From Vespertiliibacter pulmonis (GTDB lineage Bacteria > Pseudomonadota > Gammaproteobacteria > Enterobacterales > Pasteurellaceae), in NCBI RefSeq assembly GCF_013377275.1, contig NZ_CP016615.1, positions 124,001 to 188,000 of the forward strand: a stretch of DNA of 64,000 nt, read 5' to 3'. Under the pieces are notes generated by a model. That model saw only the letters and a list, made by a program, of their open reading frames with translations, searched no databases and was not told the DNA's origin. The stretch's first letter is position 1; every line of letters starts with the position of its first letter. The translations under genes and the position numbers were made by a program. Shown here piece by piece: positions 63,399-64,000 of the stretch.

Positions 63399-64000
63399 TT
63401 AACTTTTTAACTGTTTTTCAACGGCTTTTAAACGCTCATTGATCTTATCAATATTCATTGTCAATGTGGCTGTTTTACGCCATTCTTTATTTGTTTGGAG
63501 TGGAATACCCGATGAATAAATCCCTTTCTCCGTAATTGGACGCATTACCATTCCCATTCCAGTAATGATAGCTCCATCACAAATTTCCATATGACCATTA
63601 ATGACACTTGCCCCACCGATTTGACAGAATCGTCCAATTTTCAAACTCCCTGCCATAATCACACCACCTGCTACAGCTGTACCAAAACCGATATGAACAT
63701 TGTGAGCAATTTGGCAAAGGTTATCAATAATCACATTATCTTCAATAACGGTTGGATCAAGTGCACCTCTATCAATACAAGTACAAGCGCCAATTTCAAC
63801 CCGATTTCCAATAATTACGCCACCTGTTTGTGGGATCTTAATCCACTGCCCTTTATCATTTGCATAACCAAAGCCATCACTGCCAATAACAGCTGAAGAC
63901 TGAATTAAACAATCCATACCTATTTGAACATTATGGTAAATAGCTACATTTGCCCAAATTTTAGTCCTCGCCCCAATTTTGCTATTCTTTCCAATGAAAC
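63399..64000 (-). CDS. lpxD: UDP-3-O-acylglucosamine N-acyltransferase LpxD, C-terminal part
   Basis: The minus-strand frame stays open to the window end, giving about 200 residues of LpxD (starting in [20 protein letters not shown]), so the ATG at 63917 is internal. Hexapeptide repeats form the beta-helix; the histidine-containing [10 protein letters not shown] is the catalytic region. It ends with a coiled-coil tail. First of lpxD-fabZ-lpxA here. Confidence 0.94.
   Translation of the reverse strand, partial: FIGKNSKIGARTKIWANVAIYHNVQIGMDCLIQSSAVIGSDGFGYANDKGQWIKIPQTGGVIIGNRVEIGACTCIDRGALDPTVIEDNVIIDNLCQIAHNVHIGFGTAVAGGVIMAGSLKIGRFCQIGGASVINGHMEICDGAIITGMGMVMRPITEKGIYSSGIPLQTNKEWRKTATLTMNIDKINERLKAVEKQLKS

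Overview
This window reads as a stretch of ordinary chromosome from a Pasteurellaceae bacterium. The DNA is AT-rich, the gene products match the Haemophilus/Actinobacillus/Mannheimia group, and the 9-mer ACAAGCGGT (or its complement ACCGCTTGT) occurs about twenty times. That 9-mer is the DNA-uptake signal of the Actinobacillus pleuropneumoniae / Mannheimia haemolytica / [Haemophilus] ducreyi branch, as opposed to the AAGTGCGGT type of H. influenzae. I cannot name the species. I see no rRNA, tRNA, CRISPR array, insertion sequence or prophage.

Layout. 0-2 kb: start of gcvA, the divergent small RNA GcvB, ilvE and a RidA-family gene. 2-9 kb: the aspS-nudB-yebC-ruvC block (minus strand), interrupted by a ZnuD-like TonB receptor and a lipoprotein gene. 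9-14 kb: grpE, yeaL, hrpA. 14-20.6 kb: the isc Fe-S operon (iscR-iscS-iscU-iscA-hscB-hscA-fdx-iscX, minus strand), with a DUF2625 gene inserted between hscB and hscA. 21-30 kb: fadL, ogt, a purine permease, proC-hcaT, rdgC-cca-DUF924, msrB. 30-39 kb: gyrA, rpoE-rseA, corC-lnt, a DUF2057 gene and cdh. 38.8-47 kb: prfB with its programmed frameshift, a UhpC-like transporter, serS, smpB, ycjX, a CYTH gene and yqcC-truC-yoaH. 47-55 kb: the metNIQ methionine importer, msbA, yoaA. 54-64 kb: mreBCD-rarA, pntAB, a uracil-DNA glycosylase-like gene and lpxD-fabZ-lpxA (lpxD cut by the window end).

Regulation that can be read directly: a perfect MetJ box between the -35 and -10 of metN, a PurR operator over the -35 of the purine permease, a type-1 IscR site before iscR, a CRP-like site before the uhpC-like gene, a probable FadR site before fadL, and candidate sigma-32 (grpE) and sigma-E (rpoE) promoters. 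Hairpin terminators, some built from inverted uptake signals, separate most units.

I did not find a convincing undescribed system. The points most worth a second look are a 9-base perfect match between the GcvB seed and the ribosome-binding region of ilvE immediately downstream, alanine at GyrA position 83, the DUF2625 insertion inside the isc operon, the ZnuD-like receptor with a candidate operator, and a UhpC-like transporter without visible uhpAB partners.
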